A DNA stretch of 64,000 nucleotides, from assembly GCA_017462345.1 (NCBI GenBank), contig JAFTRI010000023.1:62001-126000 (forward strand), in the 5' to 3' direction. Each line of letters starts with the position of its first letter. The first letter of the stretch is position 1. The position numbers were made by a program, and so were the translations under genes. Of this stretch, positions 52,566 through 61,426 are shown in pieces. Under the pieces are notes generated by a model. The model did not search any database. It was not told the DNA's origin and saw nothing but the letters and a program-made list of their open reading frames with translations. Origin of the DNA: Muribaculaceae bacterium (GTDB taxonomy: Bacteria > Bacteroidota > Bacteroidia > Bacteroidales > Muribaculaceae).

Positions 52566-53734
52566 TTGCGATGCAGAAACAAGTGCCTGTGCCGAGGCAG
52601 AACTAACTGAATCGGCACGTTCGACCATAGCCCTTATTGCCGGAGGAAGAGGTGTTGCCATAGGACTGCGGCGGAATTCGACCTGTGGAGGATTTTTCTG
52701 CATTTCCTTAGCCTCTTCTACAGTAAGGAACTCAAAAGCTACGGGATACAGCTCCACATATCCATTCATTGCTATCGGTTTTTTCGTTTTGAATGGAAGC
52801 CTCCACAACTTGCCTCTAAGCAAAACCTTGTATGAGATTGTCCTGTATAACAAGTCCCATGGCCGGTATATTCCGGCATCATTAACATGATATGCACTCA
52901 CATACGCACTTTCATTCAGGTCAATAGTCATTCCAAGCAACTTCATGGCATTAGGAGAATATCTGTGATTCTTTTTGTCAGCCAACTCGTCACAGGTTTC
53001 GATATAGACACCGTTATCCTTTCGGGCTATGATTTTTACACCGTGCCTGCCCATTATAACATCGGAATTTGCTCCCTGTTTCATCCTGTCACTTTCATGT
53101 ACCGTAGCATCGGGAAGCGGGAAATCTTCGCCTAACAACATCGTGAGTTCTTTATTATAGTGTATTGTAAGTGTATCCCCGACCGGAAAAACAGTATCAC
53201 ACAGATTGCTTTCCCCCTCTATAACTGCACCAGTGTAACATCGGGAAACCGGCAACTTATAACTATTCCTGAATTTCTTGACCTTTGTTGTCGCCACATA
53301 AAAATCCCCCATGCTTTCCGTATAGTTACGTATAGTGACTGCCGCCGACACGGTATCTCCGCTTTCGCTACCAAATGCCATGGAATTGAACTACCTGACA
53401 TAACAGACGGTTCGCAAAACCGGACGGTCATGCGGCGAAATAACAACCTCCCCGAGTTCACACATACTGCGAGGCAAGGCTATTGTATCGCAATGCGACG
53501 AGAATTCAACCGACTGATAACCTAACGATTTTATCATCAACGGATAATCCTCCACCTGTATATCACCGGTTTTGCCAGCAGCATCGGTTATTCCGATAAT
53601 TTTCCCGACCCTGAAAATACTGCGGCCGCCACTACCGGAGACTTGTTCTCGGCATCGACCACAACAAAGCCACTACCCTTAACAAGCAATCCTCCTGACA
53701 GAAGCAGAAGGATTGCCACGGTAATATTCTTCAT
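52557..53734 (-). pseudogene. Broken carboxypeptidase-regulatory-like secreted protein (frameshift and nonsense)
   Basis: Read from ATG 53734, the first 44 codons give a signal peptide (KNITVAILLLLSGGLLVKG) and the start of a regulatory-like beta domain (SGFVVVDAENKSPVVAAAVF). At about 53604-53611 (cccgaccc on the plus strand) the frame shifts. The +1 frame then reads GKIIGITDAAGKTGDIQVED, then YPLMIKSLGYQSVEFSS and RPVLRTVCYVR, then TAG (53393-53391), then FNSMAFGSESGDTV and on to the end at 52557. The TAG is where relatives often have a Glu (CYVRE), so GAG to TAG is a likely nonsense change. The C-terminal 274 codons remain open from ATG 53381. Either lesion could be an assembly error, but two together suggest real decay. 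It follows the lipoprotein at 53742 by 7 bp. Confidence 0.8.
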
Positions 53735-53741
53735 AATCCTG

Positions 53742-54179
53742 CTACTGCTTATACAATGTCGTAACCTCTTTATAGGTATAAACATCTCCGGAATAGGAAT
53801 ATGATTCACTTTCCTCACTCACAATAGTCCTCTGGTCCACAACAGTAAACACTACCGGATATTCCGTATCTCCATCTTCATAAATTATAAATTTACCATC
53901 GGATAAGACCCATGTTCCGACTTCCCCTTCTTCCCACTCTCCGTCTTCTTTTTCATAAAAGACATAGGTTCCATCATCCTTGACATCAATACGTTCTTCA
54001 TTAATACGAGTTTCTACAAGCTCTCCGTTATAATAGTCATAGTTAACTTCTTCGCCCTGCCAAACGCCAACCATGCCATTAGAGCCTCCGTTTTCATCGT
54101 CGTCATCGTCGCTGCATGACACAAATCCGGCGCACAATGCAACCATTAGCACAAGGCCGAAATACTTCAATTTTTCCAT
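53742..54179 (-). CDS. Lipoprotein with lipocalin-like body, paralog B
   Basis: The 145-residue lipoprotein has the same signal peptide as the gene at 51375 (EKLKYFGLVLMVALCAGFVS, lipobox FVSC, then SDDDD). The mature part is similar only in plan: MVGVWQGEEVNYDYYNGEL, then KDDGTYVFYEKEDG and VGTWVLSDGKFIIYED. It is very acidic. It begins 82 bp before uvrC's stop codon region and shares its promoter region with the other copy. The pseudogene starts 7 bp after its stop, so the original pair was probably lipoprotein plus regulatory-like protein. Ligand unknown. Confidence 0.82.
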   Translation of the reverse strand: MEKLKYFGLVLMVALCAGFVSCSDDDDDENGGSNGMVGVWQGEEVNYDYYNGELVETRINEERIDVKDDGTYVFYEKEDGEWEEGEVGTWVLSDGKFIIYEDGDTEYPVVFTVVDQRTIVSEESESYSYSGDVYTYKEVTTLYKQ

Positions 54180-54276
54180 TTTTACTTGATGTTTTTAGAG
54201 TTATAAATCAGTTATAGGCACAAAGATATAGATAAAGGCCCACCTTTTTACCCCCCCAATATTAAATTTTGTTAAT
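54104..54276 (-). repeat. Duplicated 5' block of lipoprotein B, reaching into the end of uvrC
   Basis: This is the partner of 51775-51948. It includes the first 25 or so codons of lipoprotein B, its minus-strand TATCTTTG box (54228-54221) and the final codons of uvrC (stop at 54262-54264). Since the other copy carries a similar stretch without uvrC, this copy is probably the source. Confidence 0.8.
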
Positions 54277-56076
54277 ACCATTATCCGATTTATTTCTCAG
54301 GGCTGCGTTGATAACCGCAGCAAGAGCTGGACCGGTAACAACGGCAATCTCATCAATCGAGGCTTCACGGATGCGTTTAACGCTCTTGAAATGCCTCAGC
54401 AAAGCAGTGCGTGTCTTTTCTCCCACCCCCTTTATCGAGTCCAATTCCGAGACAACCTGACCCTTGCTGCGCCGATTACGGTGATGTGTTATCCCAAAGC
54501 GGTGAGCCTCATCACGAAGATGTTGCACAACACGCAATGTCTCAGAATTTTTATCGATGTAAAGAGGTACACTGTCGCCCGGGAAATAAATTTCTTCAAG
54601 GCGTTTGGCAATCCCGACAACAGCAACAGTCCCACGCAGCCCGATTGCCTCAAGAGCCTCCACTGCCGAACTCAGCTGCCCCTTTCCGCCATCAACCACT
54701 ATCAACTGGGGCAAATCCTGCCCCTCTTCCATCAGACGCGTATAACGTCGTGTGAGCACCTCTTTCATCGACGCAAAATCATCGGGACCCTCTACCGTCT
54801 TGATATTAAAATGGCGATAATCGCGTTTTGACGGTTTTGCATTACGGAATACCACACATGAAGCAACCGGATTAGTGCCTTGAATGTTGGAATTATCAAA
54901 GCATTCTATGTGCCGGGGCAACTCGGTCAACCGGAAATCGGCTTTCATGCGTTCCAACAACCGTTCAAGACGCTGCTCTGGATTCTTTTTTTCCAGATGC
55001 TTGAGGTTATCAATCTTCTGCTGGCGTGCATTGCGCGACGACACATCAAGCAACATACGCCTGTCGCCACGCTGCGGCACAACAAAGGTAACGCCCTGTA
55101 ATTCCACATCGGGGATAACCGGGACAACCACATCACGATATACGACCTGTAACTGCCGGGAGATGTCATTCATGGCATATCCCAATATCTGCGCGACCGA
55201 CTCGTCAAGACGGCGCTTATATTCAAGCGTGACACTACGCACTATCACCCCGCGACGGACATGCATATAATTGACATATATATCACGGTCATCATCGTCC
55301 ACGCCAAACACATCGACATTCTCCACCGTCTGGCTAACTATCACACTTTTAGCCCGATAACGTTCCACCAGCAGGTATTTTTCCTTTATTTCCTGTGCTT
55401 GTTCGAACCGCAATTCCGATGCCAGACGCTCCATTTCAGAGCGCATATACGACATAAGCTCCTGAGTATCACCACGTAATATCTGCTTAACCCGTTCAAT
55501 ATACCCCTGATACACCTCAGCAGTAACAGCACCGGTACAGCATCCGAGACAGTTTTTTATATGATATTCAAGACATAAGCGACCCCTACCGCCTGCGACA
55601 TAATCGGGAGTTATGGGGATGCGACACGTTCTGATGGGATACAGCTCCCTGATCAAGTCAAGAACTGCCCGCGCCACCCCCGTATTGGTATAAGGTCCGA
55701 AATATCTGGAACCATCCTTAAGGTGATGACGTGTCAGGAACACCCGAGGGTAATACTCACCGGAAACACAAATCCAAGGATAGGACTTATCATCCTTCAG
55801 CAAGACATTATATCTCGGCTTGTGTTCCTTAATGAGTGAATTTTCAAGATTAAGAGCATCCTCCTCGGTAGGCACCACAATATATTTCATATCGGCTATG
55901 GACCGCACAAGCAGCCGCGTGCGCACCGACTCATGCTCACGGTTGAAATAGGAGGACACCCGACGCTTCAAGTTCTTGGCCTTTCCCACATAAATCACCG
56001 TACCTCCGGAATCATAATACATATAGACGCCCGGGGTATCAGGAAGTATTGCGATTTTCTCTTTCAGGTCAGGCAT
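54262..56076 (-). CDS. uvrC: UvrABC system excinuclease subunit C
   Basis: The 604-residue nuclease makes both cuts in nucleotide-excision repair. Domains in order: GIY-YIG at about 8-85 (PDTPGVYMYYDSGGTVIYVG, then KAKNLKRRVSSYF), a Cys-rich part with CRIPITPDYVAGG, a UVR helix pair near 205-240 (SELRFEQAQEIKEKY), and the RNase H-like endonuclease (about 365-520, with ECFDNSNIQGTNPVAS and IVVDGGKGQLSSA). C-terminal helix-hairpin-helix motifs follow (SIKGVGEKTRTALL). ATG 56076 gives the normal start MPDLKEKIAILP; GTG 56100 would add 8 residues. It follows apt by 36 bp. Its last codons lie inside the duplicated block used by lipoprotein B. Confidence 0.96.
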   Translation of the reverse strand: MPDLKEKIAILPDTPGVYMYYDSGGTVIYVGKAKNLKRRVSSYFNREHESVRTRLLVRSIADMKYIVVPTEEDALNLENSLIKEHKPRYNVLLKDDKSYPWICVSGEYYPRVFLTRHHLKDGSRYFGPYTNTGVARAVLDLIRELYPIRTCRIPITPDYVAGGRGRLCLEYHIKNCLGCCTGAVTAEVYQGYIERVKQILRGDTQELMSYMRSEMERLASELRFEQAQEIKEKYLLVERYRAKSVIVSQTVENVDVFGVDDDDRDIYVNYMHVRRGVIVRSVTLEYKRRLDESVAQILGYAMNDISRQLQVVYRDVVVPVIPDVELQGVTFVVPQRGDRRMLLDVSSRNARQQKIDNLKHLEKKNPEQRLERLLERMKADFRLTELPRHIECFDNSNIQGTNPVASCVVFRNAKPSKRDYRHFNIKTVEGPDDFASMKEVLTRRYTRLMEEGQDLPQLIVVDGGKGQLSSAVEALEAIGLRGTVAVVGIAKRLEEIYFPGDSVPLYIDKNSETLRVVQHLRDEAHRFGITHHRNRRSKGQVVSELDSIKGVGEKTRTALLRHFKSVKRIREASIDEIAVVTGPALAAVINAALRNKSDNGINKI

Positions 56077-56112
56077 AACGTCAATGCCGGCGATTAACAC
56101 ACCACGCCGATG

Positions 56113-56631
56113 TCAATAGGTAATCAACGATGTCACATCAGCCTCGGCAGGAAGATTTCCCCGACCGCCAAGCGCACCGAGCTCAATTATGAAATTGACA
56201 TAAATCTTTTTGGGATTCATGCTTTTCACCAGATTATAAGCAGCGGCCATTGTCCCGCCGGTAGCAAGCACATCGTCATGAATAACCACTATATCATCCT
56301 CAGTTATCGCGTCCCGATGAATCTCGATGGTATCTTTTCCATATTCCTTGTCGTATGTCGCGCTGACGGTATCGGCAGGCAGTTTTCCGGGCTTTCGTAC
56401 CGGTACAAAACCGGCGCCTAACTCAAACGCAAGGATTGCCCCTCCGATAAATCCGCGGGATTCAATACCCACAACCTTTGTCACCCCTTTGTCCCGGTAA
56501 AGCTGGGATAAATCCCATCCTATGATATGGAGAGCACGAGGATCTTTAAATACCGTAGTGAGATCCTTAAAAATTACGCCTTTCTGAGGAAAATCCGCAA
56601 TATCGCGGATTTTTGATTTGATATATTCCAT
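56113..56631 (-). CDS. apt: Adenine phosphoribosyltransferase
   Basis: The 172-residue enzyme turns adenine and PRPP into AMP. The PRPP-binding loop is VVIHDDVLATGGTMAAA at about 120-136. The purine-side part shows IESRGFIGGAILAFELGAGF near 62-81 and GKLPADTVSATYDKEYGKD. Length matches the family. It lies between mnmG (64 bp upstream) and uvrC (36 bp downstream), and is probably co-transcribed. Confidence 0.97.
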   Translation of the reverse strand: MEYIKSKIRDIADFPQKGVIFKDLTTVFKDPRALHIIGWDLSQLYRDKGVTKVVGIESRGFIGGAILAFELGAGFVPVRKPGKLPADTVSATYDKEYGKDTIEIHRDAITEDDIVVIHDDVLATGGTMAAAYNLVKSMNPKKIYVNFIIELGALGGRGNLPAEADVTSLITY

Positions 56632-56695
56632 CTTACAGATTTAAGTATTTGATATTTTGGAAATTATTTATGTTCCACGTGAAACAATCAACAGC

Positions 56696-58573
56696 CTATC
56701 GACCCAATAAGAGCAACAATATATTTATATCGCTCGGTGAAATGCCGGGTATGCGGGATGCCTGTGCAACAGTTTCCGGATTAATCTTTTCCAACTTTTG
56801 CCGAGCCTCGGTAGATAAAGCTTTGATTTCGGAATAATTAAGCTTTCCCGAAAGCCTGACGCCCTCAAGCCTGCGTATCTTATCAGCAACCAGACGTTCC
56901 CGGTCGATATAGCCCTGATATTTTATCAATATCTCCGCGGCCTCGATGATCTCATCACGCCGTTCCGTTTCGATTTCCGAGACAGCCGCGGCCAGTGCCT
57001 TGATGTACGGTTTCAATAACCTAATCGACAATTGGGGGCGAAGAATAAGATCATATAATTTTACACCCTGCTTTAACGGGACAGTGCCCAACGATTCAAG
57101 CACAGAATTTATCAATGCAGGCTTAACCGAAAAATCACGGACAAAATCTATCAGCCTATCACGCTGCATCAGTTTTGATTTCATCAGCTCATAACGTTCA
57201 GCCGTGACAAGCCCTATCTCATAACCACGGGGAGTCAACCGCATATCAGCATCATCCTGTCGCAACAAAATGCGATATTCGGCCCTTGAGGTAAACATAC
57301 GGTACGGTTCATCCACCCCTTTCGTAACAAGATCATCAATCAGTACCCCTATATACGCTTCATCACGACCGAGAACAAACGCCGGTTTTCCCTCAGCCCG
57401 ATTATGGGCATTGATTCCTGCAATAAGACCTTGACCGGCCGCTTCTTCATATCCGGTTGTACCATTTACCTGTCCGGCAAAGAACAGGCCTTTGACAAGT
57501 TTGGTTTCAAGCGTATGAACCAACTGCGTTGGATCGAAAAAATCATATTCTATCGCATATCCCGGGCGGTAAATCCGGACATCGGAGAGAGCAGGAATGC
57601 TGTGCAACGCCTCCACCTGAACATCTAACGGAAGCGAAGAAGAAAAACCATTAAGATAAAATTCCTGCGTATCCTCACCTTCAGGCTCAAGAAACAACTG
57701 ATGCTCCTGCTTGTCGGCAAAAGTCACAATCTTGGTCTCAATACTCGGGCAGTAACGAGGACCTATACTCTTAATCTGACCGTTATACAAAGGGGAATCA
57801 GGCAGTCCGCGACGCAAAATCTCATGCGTTTGAGGATTGGTGTAGACCGTATAGCATTTACGCTGTTTCAAACATCGTTTCACCCCTGGCAGATAGGAAA
57901 ACCCATGAAAATCATCCTCCCCCTCCTGAGGGACAGTCAATTCCCACTTGACACTTCGCCCATCGATACGTACCGGAGTTCCGGTTTTCATGCGCGATGT
58001 CACAAAACCCATTTCGAGCAATTGCTCCGTTATGCCATGAGAAGCCGGCTCTGAGACACGTCCTCCAGGCAACTGCACCATTCCGATATGCATCAGTCCA
58101 TTCAGGAATGTACCGGCTGTGAGCACAACCGCCTTTGCACCAAACTCCACCCCAAGAGCCGTCCTGACACCGGCAACACGCCCCTCGGCAAAGGATAATG
58201 CAACAACACTATCCTGCCACAGATAGAGATTAGGAGTATTCTCAAGTATATGCCGCCACTCAGCACTGAATTTCATTCTGTCACTCTGTGCCCGCGGACT
58301 CCACATTGCCGGACCTTTGGAGCGGTTGAGCATACGGAATTGTATGGCTGTACGGTCGGTCACAATTCCCATCTGACCGCCAAGAGCATCTATCTCTCTG
58401 ACAATCTGCCCTTTTGCAATTCCGCCCACAGCAGGATTACAACTCATCTGCGCAATCTTGTTCATGTCCATTGTTATCAACAAAGTGGACGAACCGAGAC
58501 GGGCAGCAGCCGATGCAGCTTCACATCCGGCATGACCGGCTCCGACTACTATCACATCATAATCAAATCTCAT
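56696..58573 (-). CDS. mnmG: tRNA uridine 5-carboxymethylaminomethyl modification enzyme MnmG (GidA)
   Basis: The 625-residue FAD protein works with MnmE to modify the wobble uridine of several tRNAs. The FAD fingerprint is VVGAGHAGCEAASAAARLGS (10-29). SCNPAVGGIAKGQIVREIDA (46-65), GPRYCPSIETKIVTFADKQ and NGTTGYEEAAGQGLIAGINA are the standard GidA signatures. The C-terminal helical domain ends with RIPGISPSDINILLLLLGR. Length is normal. It begins 18 bp after ybeY and likely shares its promoter. Confidence 0.97.
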   Translation of the reverse strand: MRFDYDVIVVGAGHAGCEAASAAARLGSSTLLITMDMNKIAQMSCNPAVGGIAKGQIVREIDALGGQMGIVTDRTAIQFRMLNRSKGPAMWSPRAQSDRMKFSAEWRHILENTPNLYLWQDSVVALSFAEGRVAGVRTALGVEFGAKAVVLTAGTFLNGLMHIGMVQLPGGRVSEPASHGITEQLLEMGFVTSRMKTGTPVRIDGRSVKWELTVPQEGEDDFHGFSYLPGVKRCLKQRKCYTVYTNPQTHEILRRGLPDSPLYNGQIKSIGPRYCPSIETKIVTFADKQEHQLFLEPEGEDTQEFYLNGFSSSLPLDVQVEALHSIPALSDVRIYRPGYAIEYDFFDPTQLVHTLETKLVKGLFFAGQVNGTTGYEEAAGQGLIAGINAHNRAEGKPAFVLGRDEAYIGVLIDDLVTKGVDEPYRMFTSRAEYRILLRQDDADMRLTPRGYEIGLVTAERYELMKSKLMQRDRLIDFVRDFSVKPALINSVLESLGTVPLKQGVKLYDLILRPQLSIRLLKPYIKALAAAVSEIETERRDEIIEAAEILIKYQGYIDRERLVADKIRRLEGVRLSGKLNYSEIKALSTEARQKLEKINPETVAQASRIPGISPSDINILLLLLGR

Positions 58574-58591
58574 ATATCTTTCCGAATTATA

Positions 58592-59038
58592 TCAAACGGA
58601 CTTTCTAATATCCTCCAGCATTGCAAGAGCCTCATTCTCATGACGTTCCATGATTTCACGTTCTCCGGGAGCCTTATCGTTTATCCCACATAAATGAAGC
58701 AGTCCATGAACAATAACACGTTCCAGTTCAACATCGTAACCACATTTAACCACATCATGAGCATTACTTGCAACCGTATCGAGAGAAATAAACATGTCCC
58801 CACTGACCATCTTTCCCCGGGAATAATCAAACGTAATTATATCAGTAAAGTAGTCATGACTCAGGAACTGCCTGTTAACCTCAAGAATACGATTATCATC
58901 ACAGAATATATATACCATAGGTCCAATGATGCGGTCATGGGAGGCGGCAACCATTTCGAGCCAGCGCTCCATTAATGCCGTATCGATACCAGGCATAGGC
59001 ACATTCTCACATATCCACTCGACTCTGCTTTTCATCAT
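58592..59038 (-). CDS. ybeY: Endoribonuclease YbeY (rRNA maturation)
   Basis: The 148-residue metalloprotein takes part in 16S rRNA 3' processing and ribosome quality control. The zinc motif is HGLLHLCGIND (His111, His115, Asp121). The usual third ligand His of HGxLHLxGYDH is replaced by GIND followed by Lys, a change also seen in Bacteroidota YbeY, so the protein is probably active. Before it, YFTDIITFDYS and GDMFISLD are typical. It is the first gene of ybeY-mnmG-apt-uvrC. Confidence 0.94.
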   Translation of the reverse strand: MMKSRVEWICENVPMPGIDTALMERWLEMVAASHDRIIGPMVYIFCDDNRILEVNRQFLSHDYFTDIITFDYSRGKMVSGDMFISLDTVASNAHDVVKCGYDVELERVIVHGLLHLCGINDKAPGEREIMERHENEALAMLEDIRKSV

Positions 59039-59057
59039 GACAGCACATTGTAACTCA

Positions 59058-59065
59058 CAAAAATA
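59058..59065 (-). promoter_or_regulatory. Predicted ybeY -7 box TATTTTTG
   Basis: On the minus strand, TATTTTTG (59065-59058) lies 19 bp before the ybeY ATG. A -33 TTTG was not found at the right distance. Confidence 0.4.
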
Positions 59066-59091
59066 GGAATATTTACACTAATATCACCGTT

Positions 59092-60324
59092 CTAACGGAA
59101 GAAAATATATGCCGCAGCTATTCCTGCAATCGAGCCTACAACATCGGCAAGAAGCGCATAGGACACCGCATACCGGGTGCGTTTCACACCGACACTGCCG
59201 AAATAAACAGCCAGGACATAGAACATTGTGTCAGTACTGCCTTGAATAGCAGCCGATACGCGGGATACAAATGCATCGGCCCCGTATGTGTTCATCAGAT
59301 CAACCATCATTCCACGCGACCCGCTTCCACTCAGCGGTTTCATCAATGCCGTCGGTAATGCCCCGACCCATTCCGAATCAAAGCCCATTGCCTCGACGGC
59401 CGATGACATAAGCCCGGTGACAACATCCATTGCTCCCGATGCACGAAACATGCCTATCGCAACAAGTATCGCAACAAGATACGGTATAATCATAACCGCA
59501 GTCCTGAAACCCTCCTTTGCGCCTTCAATGAAAGTCTCATACATATTCACACGTTTACGTAACCCGGCAATAATAAAACTCACTACGACACTGAATAACA
59601 GGAAATTGGCGATAAATCCTGAATATAACTGCACCTTATCTTGCGGCAAGGTGGAAAAATACCATACAATAGCCACAATCACAGCAGCCATCCCTCCGAG
59701 CCACGATACCATAACCTTATCCAACAACTTGATTCTCTGCTTTATACACAACGCTACAATTCCCACAAAGGTGGAGATGAACGTGGCGAGCAATATAGGC
59801 AGGAACACATCGGTAGGATTAGCCGCCCCGGCCTGAACCCTGTACATCATTATGCTTATGGGGATGAAACACAAGCCCGACGCGTTAAGCACAAGGAACA
59901 TTATCATGGCATCGGTTGCCGTATCTTTCTTGGTATTAATCTCCTGTAATTCGCTCATCGCCTTGAGCCCGAGCGGTGTAGCCGCATTATCAAGCCCAAG
60001 CATATTGGCAGATACATTCATGAAGATCGAACCCATGGCAGGATGCCCCTTCGGTATCCCCGGGAACAGCCGGCAGAACAGGGGACTGATGAGGCGTCCG
60101 AATAACTGTATCACCCCACCCTTCTCTCCAATCTTCATAAGACCCATCCACAGAGCCAGCACCCCGGTCAAGCCAATAGATATCTCAAACGCAGTGCCCG
60201 CCGAAGAAAATGACGCCCCCATGATCTCGGACCATACTCCGTAATCGCCCATGAAAACCGTTTTACCTACAGCGACCACAAAAGCAAGGAGAAAAAACGC
60301 AATCCAAATATAATTAAGTACCAT
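59092..60324 (-). CDS. Fused SpmA-SpmB nucleoside-recognition (Gate domain) membrane protein
   Basis: The 410-residue protein is a fusion of the two spore-maturation proteins that are separate in Firmicutes. The SpmA-like half has Gate-domain helices around GVLALWMGLMKIGEKGGVIQ and the motif NMLGLDNAATPLGLKAM. The SpmB-like half (from about residue 220) ends in the motif PLSGSGSRGMMVD, then ALIQGSTDTMFYVLAVYF-like AIQGSTDTMFYVLAVYFGS. Non-spore-formers keep it, so it has a different job, possibly nucleoside or small-molecule passage. About 11 hydrophobic segments. It is a single gene with its own promoter. Confidence 0.9.
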   Translation of the reverse strand: MVLNYIWIAFFLLAFVVAVGKTVFMGDYGVWSEIMGASFSSAGTAFEISIGLTGVLALWMGLMKIGEKGGVIQLFGRLISPLFCRLFPGIPKGHPAMGSIFMNVSANMLGLDNAATPLGLKAMSELQEINTKKDTATDAMIMFLVLNASGLCFIPISIMMYRVQAGAANPTDVFLPILLATFISTFVGIVALCIKQRIKLLDKVMVSWLGGMAAVIVAIVWYFSTLPQDKVQLYSGFIANFLLFSVVVSFIIAGLRKRVNMYETFIEGAKEGFRTAVMIIPYLVAILVAIGMFRASGAMDVVTGLMSSAVEAMGFDSEWVGALPTALMKPLSGSGSRGMMVDLMNTYGADAFVSRVSAAIQGSTDTMFYVLAVYFGSVGVKRTRYAVSYALLADVVGSIAGIAAAYIFFR

Positions 60325-60339
60325 TGAGGAAATTTTCTA

Positions 60340-60347
60340 CAAACTTA
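60340..60347 (-). promoter_or_regulatory. Predicted -7 box TAAGTTTG for the SpmAB fusion
   Basis: On the minus strand TAAGTTTG lies 15 bp before the ATG at 60324. Confidence 0.45.
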
Positions 60348-60605
60348 CGTATTTTTCATGATTTTTCGGCAATGGCACAATCACCGAATAATTCCAAAGC
60401 GAAATTCCAGGCACCTTGAATTTTTCTGAAATTTTTTCAGGATCGCATATTTTCGGCATATCCAGCTATATACCAATACATTACAAGTAATTCTTGCCCT
60501 ATGAGATTTTAATATTTTCTTCGACTCCGGCAATTTACCGGGAATTCCACAATGTCAGAGCAAATACATTCCACGTCGAAGAAGACACGAAAACAGCAAA
60601 AGTGT

Positions 60606-60613
60606 TATCTTTG
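60606..60613 (+). promoter_or_regulatory. Predicted alkD -7 box TATCTTTG
   Basis: TATCTTTG lies 16 bp before ATG 60630 and within the longer frame from 60552, so the short start is favoured. Confidence 0.55.
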
Positions 60614-60629
60614 TATAAAAAACATAAAA

Positions 60630-61346
60630 ATGATAGAAACATGGCAACATGAACTGCGAAATGCAGCCCAACCCGAAAAGATTAAAATATTCACATCTTT
60701 TTTCAAAACCGGAAAAGGGGAATACGGTGAAGGGGACATATTCATAGGTCTGACGGTCCCGTTCAACCGGGCAATTGCACGACACTACAGTAACGCTCCA
60801 CTTGAAACAATCGGACTGATGCTTAAGCATGAAATACACGAATTTCGTCTTTCGGGATTTCTCGCATTAGTGGAACGATTCAAAAAATGTAAATCTGCCG
60901 AAGAACGAAAAAGCATCACGGAGTTTTATGTTTCACATGGAACAAATGCCAACAACTGGGATCTCGTCGACCAGTCGGCACCCTACATTCTCGGAGCATA
61001 TCTTGTCGACAACCCCGACAGCACCCTGCTCGACAACCTCAGCCGTAGCGATAACCTGTGGCTACAGCGTATAGCCATTGTTTCGACCCTCATGCTCATA
61101 CGGCACAACCGATTTGCAGACACCCTGCGTATCGCCAAACGCTACATGACACACCCCCATCCCCTTATCCACAAAGCAACAGGCTGGATGCTCCGTGAGA
61201 CAGGAAAGCGTGACGAGGCGACCCTGCTGCATTTTCTTGACACCTACGCCGGCTCGTTGCCCCGCACTGCACTACGCTATGCCATAGAAAGACTCTCGCC
61301 GGAAAAACGCCGATATTACATGGATATCCCACAAAAGAACCGGTAA
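60630..61346 (+). CDS. AlkD-family DNA glycosylase (HEAT-like)
   Basis: The 238-residue protein is built of HEAT-like helix pairs and matches the AlkD family, which removes positively charged alkylated bases without base flipping. The active-site segment NANNWDLVDQSAPYIL holds Trp110, Asp111 and Asp114; in B. cereus AlkD, the equivalent Trp-Asp pair does the work. WLQRIAIVSTLMLIR and HPLIHKATGWMLRETGKRD fit the later repeats. Length is normal. ATG 60630 was chosen because a -7 box at 60606 falls in the longer frame, giving a short leader. It is probably transcribed alone. Confidence 0.88.
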   Translation: MIETWQHELRNAAQPEKIKIFTSFFKTGKGEYGEGDIFIGLTVPFNRAIARHYSNAPLETIGLMLKHEIHEFRLSGFLALVERFKKCKSAEERKSITEFYVSHGTNANNWDLVDQSAPYILGAYLVDNPDSTLLDNLSRSDNLWLQRIAIVSTLMLIRHNRFADTLRIAKRYMTHPHPLIHKATGWMLRETGKRDEATLLHFLDTYAGSLPRTALRYAIERLSPEKRRYYMDIPQKNR

Positions 61347-61393
61347 ACGACAAAAAGTACACATCAAAATACACTACTACCGAAAAAACTGAG

Positions 61394-61401
61394 TATTTTT
61401 G
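61394..61401 (+). promoter_or_regulatory. Predicted metY -7 box TATTTTTG
   Basis: TATTTTTG lies 25 bp before the metY ATG. No riboswitch-sized leader fits in the 80-bp gap. Confidence 0.5.
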
Positions 61402-61426
61402 TGTAAATTAAACAACGACCCAAACA

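Larger units (their letters stand above)
60325..60629. other. 305-bp divergent gap between the SpmAB-fusion and AlkD genes
   Basis: AT-rich, with no protein-like frame and no strong hairpin. A minus-strand TAAGTTTG box is at 60347-60340 and a plus-strand TATCTTTG box at 60606-60613. Nothing else was recognised in between. Confidence 0.6.

Noticed and set aside
53588-53734. Programmed frameshifting to join the two parts of the regulatory-like gene
   Set aside because: A second lesion, an in-frame TAG, lies further on, so a slip at the G-run alone would not restore the protein.
61347-61426. A SAM-type riboswitch before metY
   Set aside because: The gap is 80 bp, a -7 box sits 25 bp before the ATG, and no fitting helix set is visible in the very short leader.
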